A stretch of 64,000 nucleotides of DNA from the NCBI GenBank assembly GCA_024036415.1, contig JAMWET010007157.1:272501-336500 (forward strand), written 5' to 3'. Numbering within the stretch: the stretch's first letter is position 1; the number at the start of each line of letters is the position of its first letter. A model generated the notes under the pieces. That model was not told the origin of the DNA. It saw only the letters and a program-made list of their open reading frames with translations, and searched no databases. This document shows positions 1 to 10,914 of the stretch, piece by piece. The position numbers were made by a program, and so were the translations under genes. The DNA is from Prochilodus magdalenae (lineage: Eukaryota; Chordata; Actinopteri; Characiformes; Prochilodontidae).

Positions 1-699
1 GCTGTCTGGGCCAGTCTCATCTGAGTCGTTACTATGGCGACAGGACCCAAAGATCACCTCAGATACCTCAACCAGATAATCTCAACCCGGTCGGAACAGA
101 ATGAACACGCACACACACGGTCAGAGCGGAAGGAAGGACCGACTGACTCACATCTTAGCAGGAAAAGGTCATCTAGTTGAAAGCAGCAAAGCTGTCCTGC
201 TTACTCACACAGGTTATTAGCATCTTTATATTTATCAGCTCTAAGTAAACAACATCCACACGCAGACTTAGGACTACTTCATCACTGATAAATGACAGAA
301 ATGGGATTAGCAGATTGAAGCAATTCTGATTTCAAAAAGCTAGCATTTCATCATTAGGGGAAGTCATCATATATCATAAACAAAAAAATAAATAAATATA
401 TAAATCAGATGTAGCACTATTTTGTCATTATTAACATGCACATTAAATATAAACCATACATATAAAAACTTACAAGATACATGTAGGTTTGCTGGCCATT
501 TTGGTTACAGCACATTTAACAGTTTTGTTGTGAATATCTGGACCCCTGATTCTTATCCCTACCACGATAAAGAAAATTGGATTCTGTGCGTTTCTCTGCA
601 ATGTGCTGTTTTATGTCAAACCATTTTAAATCACTTTAAATCACAAAGAAAGAAATGATTCATTCATCTTTTTTAAAAAGAGGTGTAATTTTCTTTTAA
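1..699. other. Non-coding, no feature seen
   Basis: AT-rich sequence with short chance frames; nothing recognisable. Confidence 0.5.
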
Positions 700-905
700 T
701 GAAATGTCATGGTTTGTTATTATATAGCCCCTTTTGCAACAGATGTTGTCACAAAGCAGCTTTACAGAGAATCCAGGTCCAAGCCCCCAGTGAGCAAGCT
801 AAGGGCGACAGTGGCAAGGAAAAACTCCCCAAGAGCAAGAGGAAGAAATCTCAAGAGGAACCAAGGCTCAAAAGGATAACCCATTCTCTGGTCAACACCG
901 GATAA
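700..905 (-). repeat. Interspersed repeat, family R1, copy 1
   Basis: Its reverse complement matches 34520-34713: shared blocks include TGAGxCTTGGTTCCT, AAGGTTTCxTCCTCTT, CTGTAAAGCTGCTTTG-like and a terminal GCTATATAAATAA. I recognise this as a repeat found in many copies in fish genomes but cannot name the family. The 68-codon frame across it is not a gene. Confidence 0.7.
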
Positions 906-1179
906 CAAAGACAAAGCACAATAAATAAAAGAAAGGATATGATTTGTACTGAATGCAGAGTCCTATCAGAGTAACAATTAGAAATAGATCTAAAAATCTC
1001 ACTCAGTCACTGTCAGCAGTGAAACCAGTAAAAACAGTGACTACTACTGAAATTTGGTATAGATGTGATACTGTATGTTTGATATGATACTGAAAAATGA
1101 CTAGATTTCTGAAATGAAAACTCAGGACTTTGAGAGATATGACACAAAAGGTCTCAAAAGTCACGAAGTCTCGTGGTTT

Positions 1180-1460
1180 AGGCAGCAGAGATGAAGCACA
1201 AATATGTTTACCACAAAAGATTCAGCCAATAATTCATATTCATATTGAATAGTTTGGCAGTAAGAAGAGACCCGTGGCTACAGAAAAAAAGACATCCAAA
1301 CCCCAAACCTATAAACACACCCCTGGGCTCCAGCTCTGGAGAAACAGAGATGCTGATATCATCATATGCCATATGTCATATAAGGATGCTGAAAAAGAAT
1401 TACGATGTAGATGGCATGGAGCTACATTCAAGTCTGTATGTATGTACAAATCAGATACCT
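1180..1460 (+). repeat. Unclassified interspersed repeat, copy A
   Basis: Similar to 63490-63760 in the same orientation: GTTTACCACAAA, then AATTCAT with CATATT, ACACxCCTGGGCTC, GGAGA, ATATGCCATAT and GGATGCTGAAAA occur in the same order. Small overlapping frames here are not genes. Confidence 0.65.
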
Positions 1461-2455
1461 TCCATCACCTGGTAGCACAGTTTAAAATCACACAACCGAC
1501 TCCTGCTTTTAATCCCTGACATCTTGAAAAGACGTTTGTGGCAATGCTGTGGACTCAGTGGACACTTGGTAGCTTCTGTTGGAGCAATATTCTCTAAAAC
1601 TAGGCAAAATGTTAGAAGCGGTCAGTTGACAGCAGCAACCCCCCTCTCAAAACAAACACAACACATGATGTCTGCCTGTCTTCTCTACTGCACGTGTTTC
1701 TTAGGTTTTCCAGTGGTTTTTTTTCATTCAAAGTGATTCACACAAAACATTTTCAAAGACTGGCCATCAAAGATGGTTGGTTTAATCTATAGAGAACCAC
1801 AGTCAAAACTATGAACATCTGTGTTGGAACAATACACAGAAAAGAGGTTAGCTAGCTAACGAGCTTTTCTTAGCTGTTGTAGCTAACTTAAAAATTAATC
1901 AGATAAACAGGACTATACAGCAATCACATTTACAATAAAAGCATTTTGCGTAAACATAGATATAATGGACAATTACCATCAACTAAGGTTGCCAAAACAC
2001 CTTGTGTAAAAGATAATGAGTCCGCCATAGCATTAACATTGCTCTGATAAAGTCTGGTGTTAGGCTTAGCGTTATCTTATCTGAAGGGGAGCTTCCATCA
2101 CTAAATCCACCCTTATTATCCTTATAAATCCAGTTTAGACATAAAAGCTGTGTGTCTTTAATGTCAAGTTGACAAACGATTTCCTGGGTGTGATTAAAGA
2201 TAGTTTTCTGAATGCATCTTGTATATGCTTTGAATTGCCAGACAGTTTTTGTAGGAAAATGTTTTAAATGTATTTCATTGTTTGTTCTAAAAAAATTGTT
2301 ATTATGAATGTTTTAGCCAGTTAGCTCATATGGGCATTTTTTACAATGATATGTGACAGATTTTTAGATTCACTGAAATAATATCACTGAAATAAAATCA
2401 CTGAAATAACAGATTTAATCATAGTTAATGTTATTATTGTTATTCATATTATATA

Positions 2456-2524
<69 letters not shown>

Positions 2525-3575
2525 GGTTTCCTAGAGAAACACATGCACACAATATATGTTATAAACATATATTGTTAGGAATAGATTAATAATAAAATTT
2601 AATAAAAGAGTGTATAAAGGTCAAATGTGTAGAACTTACTGTGGCCTTGGTCAGAAACGATTTTACAAATGTGTTATTTTTTAGTTTGGGAAATAATTGA
2701 GGCTTTTGGTAAAGGAAAAAAAGATGACATCAATAATAGCCATAACCAAAGAAGGTTGGGAAATAATGGTATGCGGTGGGGTCATAATGGCAGGTGATTT
2801 AAAAAAAAAAACTGCTGGGAAACTTAAGGGTGACTTAAATGAAATATTTGGGAGGGGTAATGAGAAGTCAAGTGATGACTACTCCTTGCCCCAGGACAAG
2901 TATAAAAGCTGTGGATTTTTCTGGGATGGTAAGTTGCTGCCAGCTCAACTCAAAAGTAATGTTGATTTGAGAGGCCTTAATCTTCAATTAAAATAATGGG
3001 CCATTTTCTGCCAGTCCTGGTGATTCATTTATCTGGAGCAAGTCATCTACCTTTTTGCTATGACACTCAAAACTTAGCCTACTGTTTAACAAGCATGGCA
3101 ACAGTTACACAGTTCCTCCTACAAACAGAAGAACATCAGTGATCAGTTATCATCACTGTGTGCAGATGTTCAGTAATGAGTGTTGCTATGATTGGATGCC
3201 AGAATTACTCATGGCCTAGGCAATGCTGTGGCTAGCTCTTGGAACCGTACAGAACTGAGTAGACACATTTGTGGATAGATTAAAAGACTGGTAAGATCTT
3301 TCAGAGAGATCTCAGAAGGAGATTTATTAGTGAGCTGTGGGTTTTTGGTCTGGTGTCATCACTGGAGAACGTGTTGGTTGCCTTGAGGTGCTCCTGTGCA
3401 CAAACATTTGTGCCTTTGGCGTTTGGATGGAGTGGATTATAGGATTACGGTCAGGCAGGTCATGTGACATGTGTGGTCTGCAGTGACCCTGCTTATAGCC
3501 AGATTACCCCGGTGAAGGTGAGGCAACCTCTCCTCTCTCCCCTTCTGTTCATCCACCTCTCCATCCCTCCATCAG
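1461..3575. other. Non-coding stretch before the candidate UTR exon
   Basis: Apart from the CA/AT microsatellite at 2460-2524, I see only AT-rich DNA. A TATAAAAG at about 2901 could be a promoter motif for the downstream hyaluronidase-like gene, but nothing else supports it. The 99-codon frame at 2697-2996 has no recognisable domain. Confidence 0.4.
2460..2524. repeat. (CA)n followed by (AT)n microsatellite
   Basis: About 49 bases of alternating CA pass directly into about 15 bases of alternating AT. Confidence 0.97.
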
Positions 3576-3731
3576 TACGTCTGCTTCACGCCCTCCCTCC
3601 TCATGGTCAGCTCCCTTTTCCTGAACACTGCGGCTGGCCGCACTGTTATACCTGCGCTGTCTCACCTGCAAGCACATATTTCTACACCTGGAAGAATCTT
3701 CACACCCACCATCATCACCGACACTCCATAG
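3576..3731 (+). other. Candidate non-coding 5' UTR exon upstream of the hyaluronidase-like gene
   Basis: A pyrimidine-rich tract ending in CAG (3573-3575) and a strong donor GTGAGT (from 3732) bracket 156 bp. The first coding exon of the hyaluronidase-like gene is itself preceded by a good acceptor (TTTCAG ending at 7268, exon from 7269), so an upstream non-coding exon must exist somewhere. Joined to 7269, this stretch does not run into the hyaluronidase frame, so it would be untranslated leader. It holds a short upstream ATG frame that stops at the donor. This rests on splice signals only; transcript data are lacking. Confidence 0.3.
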
Positions 3732-4889
3732 GTGAGTTTGACCTTTAACCTTGTAGGATGTCCACATATCCACTCAAAGGATCACTCCCATAGTTATGCA
3801 CCGGTTATTATAACTGTTTGGAAGCGACACAGAAAATGTTCACATGTAGACAGCAGAAATAGAAATATTTGAGTAGAAATATGTGCACCAAACAAGTTTC
3901 AGTGCAGTCCTGAATCCAGTCGTGATCCTTTGAGGTATTATTTTGTTTAGTAACTGACTTCGTAATGTTTATAGCTGTTGTACCGGCACTATTATTCCAC
4001 TGTTGGGAAAAGCAGGCAGGTCACTGGTATTGTGTTTAGCTCTCAGAGTGTTAAACAAAATTCCATTTTACATCACACATTTTACCTTCACAGTCCAGTT
4101 TTCTGTTTCGCATTCATTTATTTCTATCATTATTCTTTGCAAATTAGTTATATAAATAATTTTATTGTGGTCCAGCGACAACATTGCCAACAAAATCATG
4201 CCTCCAGATGATCTGTTAAATGTGTCTTTATTTAGTTTTCAAAATAATAATAAATATGTGCCATGCGCCTTTAAAATCTGATTTTAGTCCTGGAACGCAC
4301 AACAGTATTTGTAGATCAAGGGTGGACCAGCAGTGGTATACGGTCAGCAGGGTGCCAGCAGACCAATACATTGCTGCTGTTAGAACAACCCCCTTGTATC
4401 TCTAAACTTATAACATACTTTTAAAGTTTATAAACTGATAAATGAATGAAAAATAGAGATGATCTTTTGTTGCAACTGCAGTGATACACTTGATCTTGGT
4501 GGTGCTGCTTTGTTAGTTACAAGGATAGAAAACAGATCCAGATTTGTATAGTGTATGTTTCTGATGCAGGTAATGAAACTGGTGGTTGCTTTAAGACAGA
4601 ACTATAACTGGTACTAAACCTTTACATACAAAGGTCTTTTACACGCTCACATCTCATTCACAAATGTGGTCCTTTAAAGCAGCATGCAAGTAATCCTTTT
4701 TTGGCATCTATATTTTTAGCCGCTGAGGTTTAAGTGTGGGGACAGAATGCTCACTTTGCTTGCTTATTACAGTGGAAGAAGGAGCTGCCCTAAAACTATC
4801 ACAAACAACAACAGCTTTCTAGGACATGAGAGAGGCTGCCTGCCAAGATTAAAATGGGAGTGCGGTGTCAGTGCTGCACTGTCCTGTCT

Positions 4890-5104
4890 GTTTTCTGTTT
4901 CTAATGTCTGTTTAATTTATCATATTTATTGTATTGTTTCTAATTTCATTTTTGTTTACACACTTATGTCTGCACATTTGCACTTTGTACTCTTTTGCTC
5001 TATGGCGCACCTTGTTCCTGGAGGAACGCAATTTCACTTCACTAAGTACTTATACATGGATGGAATGACAATAAAAGCCTCTTGACTTGATTTGACTTGA
5101 CTTG
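4890..5104 (+). mobile_element. 3' end of an L2/CR1-type LINE
   Basis: The stretch TTTGCACTTTGTACTC, CACCTTGTTCCTGGAGGAACG, TGGAATGACAATAAAAGC and the final ACTTGA-type short tandem repeat match the 3' UTR and tail typical of fish L2-like LINEs. No coding part is attached, as expected for 5'-truncated insertion. The 112-codon frame across it is not a gene. Confidence 0.65.
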
Positions 5105-7268
5105 GATGAGAAAACAGCATGGCACCTTACAGAGACAAGGTTTGCTACATAGAGATGAAACTCTGATGTTCTTGGTTCACATCTTTCTCATTGAACATCC
5201 TCTCCCGGTTCATTAGCAGTACAAAAAGGGATGGTTTAACTGCTTCCCCTTGTGAGATACAGAGCTGTAGGAGAGAACACAGTAATAGATTTGCTTTAGC
5301 GTAAACAATAAGAAGATCAATCCCGTACGCTAAATTTAGCAATGTTTTACAGCTTTGGACATGAAAATAAATGAACAGAGAAAAGGCTTTTAGAAAACTT
5401 TAGTGTAGTGGAAGACAGAGTAGAGTTAATCTGGATCTCAGGGTGTTGAGACATGGCAGGGTGCCTGAGGTTTCCTCGAAACACTGAACGGTTAGGATGA
5501 GCTTCATGAACTTTCACCTTCTTCAGGTGAAAACCATAAGGAAACATAAGCTGTTGTGAAAAGAGATAACAAGTATGCCAAGAACCAAGGAGCAGTCATT
5601 CTCGCCTGCTGAGTTACTACTTCATACTGTGTTGCACTACTATGGCGCATACTAGTGCCCTCTATCGTTGACCTGTGCTAGAACCTCAGGGCATTACTGG
5701 ACATCATTTAAAAAGTGATTACCTTTAAGTGTGGGCAGCACTGATTAATCTTGTTAGGCTACCACTAAATACCCTCTTAAAAAAACGCTTTAAAAAAAGA
5801 GGTTCCAGGTATAGTGTAGCCTCTGGGCTGTCCGCTGCAGTTGTAAGAGGTTTGTGAGGCCTCGAGAGGTTTTCTGCATGGCACTGGGTTCTGGTGCGCA
5901 GTCTACACACCATTTGTAGCAGTATTGCTACCACAAGGCATATCTCATCCATTTACAATCCCACTTCTGACGCCATTGTAACACTGAAGGTTATCCCAAG
6001 AAATGTTCATACCTATGACGCGGCTTACTAGGGATTGTTTTAGACAAAAAAGTGGAAAGCACACAGACTGGTACCACACTTTTTTGGCATAATTACAACC
6101 ACACAATGGAAAGACCAAGCCCCATCCCAGAAGGACAGAGCATAACAAAACTCTATATGACTATATAGTCTAAAATAACATGAACACCATTTCTCCTTCA
6201 ACATCAACAGACCACAGGCGTTTACTGACACCACAATATATATAGGACATTTTTTTTTTAGAATTCAGGGAAAATTTAATGTCATGGTAAATACTTTTTA
6301 TTATGTCTTAAAGAAGAAGGGCTTAGAATACCAAAAACTAATCCAGAAATGGCTTACCCTGTAACTCAACAACAAATATTGCTCAATAAAGCCTACAATA
6401 CAGTTTTTCTTGCCGAGAGAATTATTTAAAAAAAAAAAAAAGGGCTCTTAGAAGATTCCAAATTAGGCCATTTTTAAGTGTAGCATAAGGGCACTTCTTT
6501 TTAAACAGTTGTTTGTATTTCCTGATTTTTAAACACTTGGAGGTTAAATGCCAACACAGAAATCACAAGGATTAATTATTTACTTAAGTGTCTTTAATTA
6601 CTTAAAAGTAAAATCTACTTATAGCTGCCATTAATTCACTGAAAGGTAGAGCCTCTCTGACCTTCCTACTGATGCTGCTGTAAATGATTTAAGTACATCT
6701 TGTAGGTTAAATACTCAGACTGTTAGTCTGTGGATAACACATGTCACAGTGGTGATCTTCCTGTTAGCATGCTGGAAGAGACTTGAGTGCTCTGTTTGGG
6801 GTTTTTAAATAGTTTTTCTTACTTTTTTATACACTAAAGAAATATGTCTTGAATTTCCATATGATGCTCTTTTAATTTGCCTTATATATCATCTGTGTAT
6901 GAAATATAATTTCTTATGAATAAATCTGACGTACAAAGGGTTTGATAATTAGGCCACTGAGAGAAAAATATCTGTTAGATGTTTGTACACCACCTTGACG
7001 ACACATCTTTGAGAGCTGCCACGATCAGGTTTTTCATTCTCTGTCAGGATTTCATTCTCTGACATGGTAATGTTGATTACCATGTTTAGTAAGCAAAAGC
7101 AAAAATGCACATTGAAATGATTTCCTATGGTAAATGACCACATAATACAGATGCAGCAGATGGAGATTAGGTTAAATGGCCACACGCAAATACAAAGAAG
7201 CAAAAATACGTTGCCCAAATGTTAAGTGTGTACATTGATAAGAGTATTTGCTGCTCTGTGTGTTTCAG
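5105..7268. other. Non-coding, probably intron of the hyaluronidase-like leader
   Basis: AT-rich; no conserved coding signal on either strand. It would be intronic if the candidate exon at 3576-3731 is real. Confidence 0.4.
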
Positions 7269-7301
7269 GTGGCAATGGTTGGAGAGTGGGGATGAGGAGC
7301 C
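7269..7301 (+). other. 5' UTR part of the first coding exon of the hyaluronidase-like gene
   Basis: Thirty-three bases separate the acceptor TTTCAG (ending 7268) from the ATG at 7302. The next in-frame ATG (7326) lies directly before the hydrophobic signal core, so either could be used. Confidence 0.55.
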
Positions 7302-10300
7302 ATGAGTCACTTACCAATCACCTTCATGGCTCACAGAAAACTCTCCAGACCTCTCCTCTCCTTCACTCCTATCCTCCTTCTTCTTTCTCTCTCCTTCCTC
7401 TCCTCTCCGTGCCTGAGTGGGCCTGCCCGTGCTCCTCTCTTGGCCGGACAGCCCTTCTTGGTCCTGTGGGGGGTGCCCAATAAAGACTGCCTGGGCCGTC
7501 CTGACCCAGCAGGTTTTGGGATGGAATGGGAGGGGCGTGTGGCTGTGTTTCATGAAGACTCGTTGGGGCTATACCCATATTTCACAGCTGAAGGTCTGCC
7601 GGTCAACAGGGGCCTGCCACAGCACACCAGCCTGGATCTCCACCTTCAGAAGGTGGAGGGTGACCTGACCGCTGCTCTGCCTCAGGCAGGAGCACCAGGG
7701 CTTGGTGTGCTGAGATGGGATGAATGGGCGCCGCAGTGGAGCAGAAACCAGGGAAAGCAGGCAAGGTATCTGGAGGAATCACGGGCACTGCTCCGGGGTT
7801 TTTTCCCTGACTGGAGTGGAGAAGAAGTGGAGAAATGGGCTCAGGTAGATCCACGCACAACAACAAATACACAAACTCATTCAGACAGTTATATGCACAG
7901 ACAGTTAATTCCAATTATGGGAATTAATAAAAAATCAGTGGCTTCTGTAGGAACACATTATAGGTTCAACAATTCAAGTATTTAATGACATCCTCTACAG
8001 CAACCATCACAGTTAGACATGTTAAGGTTGAGGGTTTGTGAGGACAATGGCAAAACCTTCTGTTTGCACCTTTTTTTATTTTTAGTTGTGTTTAGCTTTT
8101 TTTTACATACAGTGTGATGTTTACCTTCCGAATTTGCTGGTATTTAATTTAATACATTCGTCCTGTACCAGTAAAATGCCACTGCCCAAAGGTTCATCAG
8201 GGTGTTCTTTTCATTCTGCAGCCCTTTTTCTCCAAACATATCGTTGTGATGAAAACATTATAATAACTTCATCACTTCATAGGATTTGTTAGATGCTCCT
8301 CTACAAACTTTTGATACAAAATTTTGTGGCGAGGATGCAGGAAAGGTTTACTCTTGATGACCTCTTCTTTCAGAAGTGCTCCTTTAGTCATACTCAATAA
8401 AAACCTATTTAAATAAGACACTCCTGTTATTTCCTGTCAGGTGGACTTTGAAGCAGCAGCCCAGTCCATCCTAATGGAGACTCTGAGAGAACTGAAGAGG
8501 CTCCGGCCCCAGAGGCTGTGGGGAGTGGCTCCATATCCAAGTTGCTACAACTCTGACCCTGCACAGATGCAGCTGGCCAATTACACGGGGCGCTGCCCAG
8601 CTGCTGAAATGGCCTTAAATGATGAGATGATGTGGCTTTGGAAACGAAGCACAGCACTTTACCCCATCCTATCAATGGAAAAAGTACCTGATGGGACCAA
8701 AGGGGCCTGGCTTTATACATCCAATCAGATCCGAGAGGCACTAAGAGTGGCAGCTCTAGCAGGGTCAACCTCTGATCTTCCAGTTTTCCCATTGGTCAAG
8801 AGTGTGTATGCCTCCTCCAGCACATTTCTCTCTGAGGTAATAACTTTGCATTCATCACGTTGTAGATTTACACTGTAGGTTCGTGTGCCTGTGTATGTCC
8901 TGTTCTGTTTCAATACAATAGATTGTATGAGAGTGTTTTTTATCATGTGTACACTTTGGATGTTCTTGGATGAGATGTCACTGAAGAACCACTTTCCTGA
9001 AGTTCCTTTCAAATGAGGCCTCTTTATAGTAATAGTCCACATCTCACAGGTTGGGAAATGACACAATTGTGTTTTCCATCAAAACAGTCCCAACTAAACC
9101 TGGCAGGTAACTAATGAGTAAAACAGGTATGTTTGATCAGGAAAATCATGATCAAAATGTGGATATTTTACTATAGAAATTAAAAAGCAAATTCATTTTG
9201 GTGCTAGGACCGCTAGTCACTAGTCAGTAGAGGTGACAGCAGTGGAGTTGGTCTAAACATTGTTTACCATGAAAAGGATGTGGAAATGACACATCCAACA
9301 TGTGTACAAATAAAATATTCTGAGAATACTACAAACACAAGGACTCTCCTTACACAGCCCCATCCAGAGGCAGTGTAAACCTATGACAGCATTACCTTCG
9401 ATTTAGGTGCACCCCCTTAAATTCATGTTTCTGTGCTTTTTGACTGTTTTAGCTTTCCGCTGTTTCGGCGCTGCATAAATGTGAGCATCTATGACAATGG
9501 TTTTCTCAAGGAGAGCTTGAATTTGAAGTGGAACTGAATCAGATGCAATGATAGCAAACAACTCTGGCTTCCTATTTGCTATTCTTCTGTTAATATCAAA
9601 GCCACTGTTACCACTGTTACCAAAACCATACCAGTGCAAAGACATGCATCTATATAACAATGCTAAAAATGATAACTTTTCCTTTAAGACACTAGAATCA
9701 CATGTGTCTCTGTTTTTTCACCAAGCCAGTCACAAGGACCCAGCCCCTACAACAAAGTGGAGCTTGAAGCTGAGGAATTCTTGAGTGCAGCAGAAGGAAT
9801 AACAGACAGCTCAATATTTGATTTTGACTGCAGTACCCATATTAAACACTTGCTGTCAGTATTACATACTGCCCCTTCAAAAGTTAAGGTTAATAGTCTT
9901 TGGCTCAGATCTACAGTTACAGGAAGAGCTGAGAAACTTAGTTTATGTAGAGATTCCCTAAATTATGAAAGGATTTTTACATGTATGCATTCAGCAGACA
10001 ACCTGTAATTTAATCATGTAGAGGAATGTAGTGTTTTGGATTTGAGGAATCCTATGGGTTTGTCATAATGTGCCGGCCCAGGCAGAGAATGGATGGTTGG
10101 AAAGCAATCCTAACTACTAACATCTCTTAGTTCTATAAGAAACTAGAAGTAGTTCTTCAATGACGTCTCTCCAAAGAACTTTAGCACCATTTTTGAGATA
10201 ACATACTGTGTGTGACTATGTGACTGTGTGTATGTGTACCTATTAGGCAGACCTGGTGAATACTGTGGGAGAGAGTGCTGCTATGGGTGCAGCAGGGGTC

Positions 10301-10914
10301 ATCATCTGGGAAAAATCTGTCACTGCTAAAACACAGGTACTAATCTATCTATTTATCCACCACCTATTCACTATGTACTATTTAACATGAAACATGCCTA
10401 ATACATATGCCCCCACACATGTGTTCATCAGAAGTCTTGCTCAGAACTTGGCTCCTATGTGCGAGAGGTCCTCGGCCCTTATGTGGTCAACGTAACTACA
10501 GCAGCACGCCTCTGTGGGGTCTCGCTTTGCCAAGGGCGTGGTCGCTGCGTGCGCAAGAAAGCGGAAGACCCAGTCTACCTGCACCTTCCCCCTGCCCACT
10601 TCTTGCTGCTGCCCAATGGGGCAGAGGGTATCCGGGCAACAGGTGAACTTCCTCGCGCCTACTTGGACATCTGGAGACGTGACTTCCGCTGCCAGTGGTT
10701 TGAGGCACTGGAGGGAGCAGCTGCTGACCAGGAATCAGGTGGGCCGGACGTCAGACGCCAAAGGCCACCGCCCACTGTTAAGCCACGCGCTGATATTGTT
10801 CAGACTGAGGTGACCACTATGACGCCTGCTGGACGGCAAACGACAATCAGTGGAAACCCAATTATGCTTCTCTCTGTGCTGGTATTAATCAGCTTTGCAA
10901 ACTTTTATATCTGA
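7302..10914 (+). CDS. hyal2: Hyaluronidase-2-like protein, GPI-anchor type, catalytic pair altered
   Basis: Glycoside hydrolase family 56 protein; active members cleave hyaluronan at the cell surface or in lysosomes. Coding exons are 7302-7844, 8441-8836, 10247-10336 and 10432-10914, all with GT/AG borders and phase 0, giving 503 residues. A signal peptide with a long Leu/Ser core covers about residues 1-40; Met9 is an alternative start. Family landmarks are LGLYPYF, GLPQ, PSCYN (214-218), NYTGRCP (228-234), GESAAMGAAGV with Trp334, and CGVSLCQGRGRC (371-382). The 90-bp third exon and the segment YLHLPP...GELPRAYLD best match HYAL2. A hydrophobic tail (about 485-503) after Ser-Gly-Asn suggests GPI anchoring. 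Oddities: the usual Asp-Trp-Glu reads Arg138-Trp139-Asp140; the Tyr of ALYPSxY is Ser259; the terminal FRCQC motif reads FRCQW, with no later EGF cysteine; the segment before the LGLYP motif is shorter than in HYAL2. Family assignment is firm; HYAL2 rather than another paralogue is likely; activity is doubtful. Confidence 0.9.

Noticed and set aside
699..905. A small basic protein rich in Lys/Arg
   Set aside because: The DNA is a copy of an interspersed repeat also seen at 34520-34713.
3464..3748. A 94-residue protein-coding gene
   Set aside because: No family resemblance; pyrimidine-rich composition explains the frame. The splice signals point to a leader exon at most.
4747..5085. A 112-residue hydrophobic protein
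   Set aside because: It overlaps the 3' UTR of a LINE that ends in an ACTTGA-type tail.
7302..10914. Calling the hyaluronidase-like gene a pseudogene because of its lost catalytic residues
   Set aside because: All four coding exons are open, phases agree, splice sites are standard, and signal peptide and anchor signal are present.
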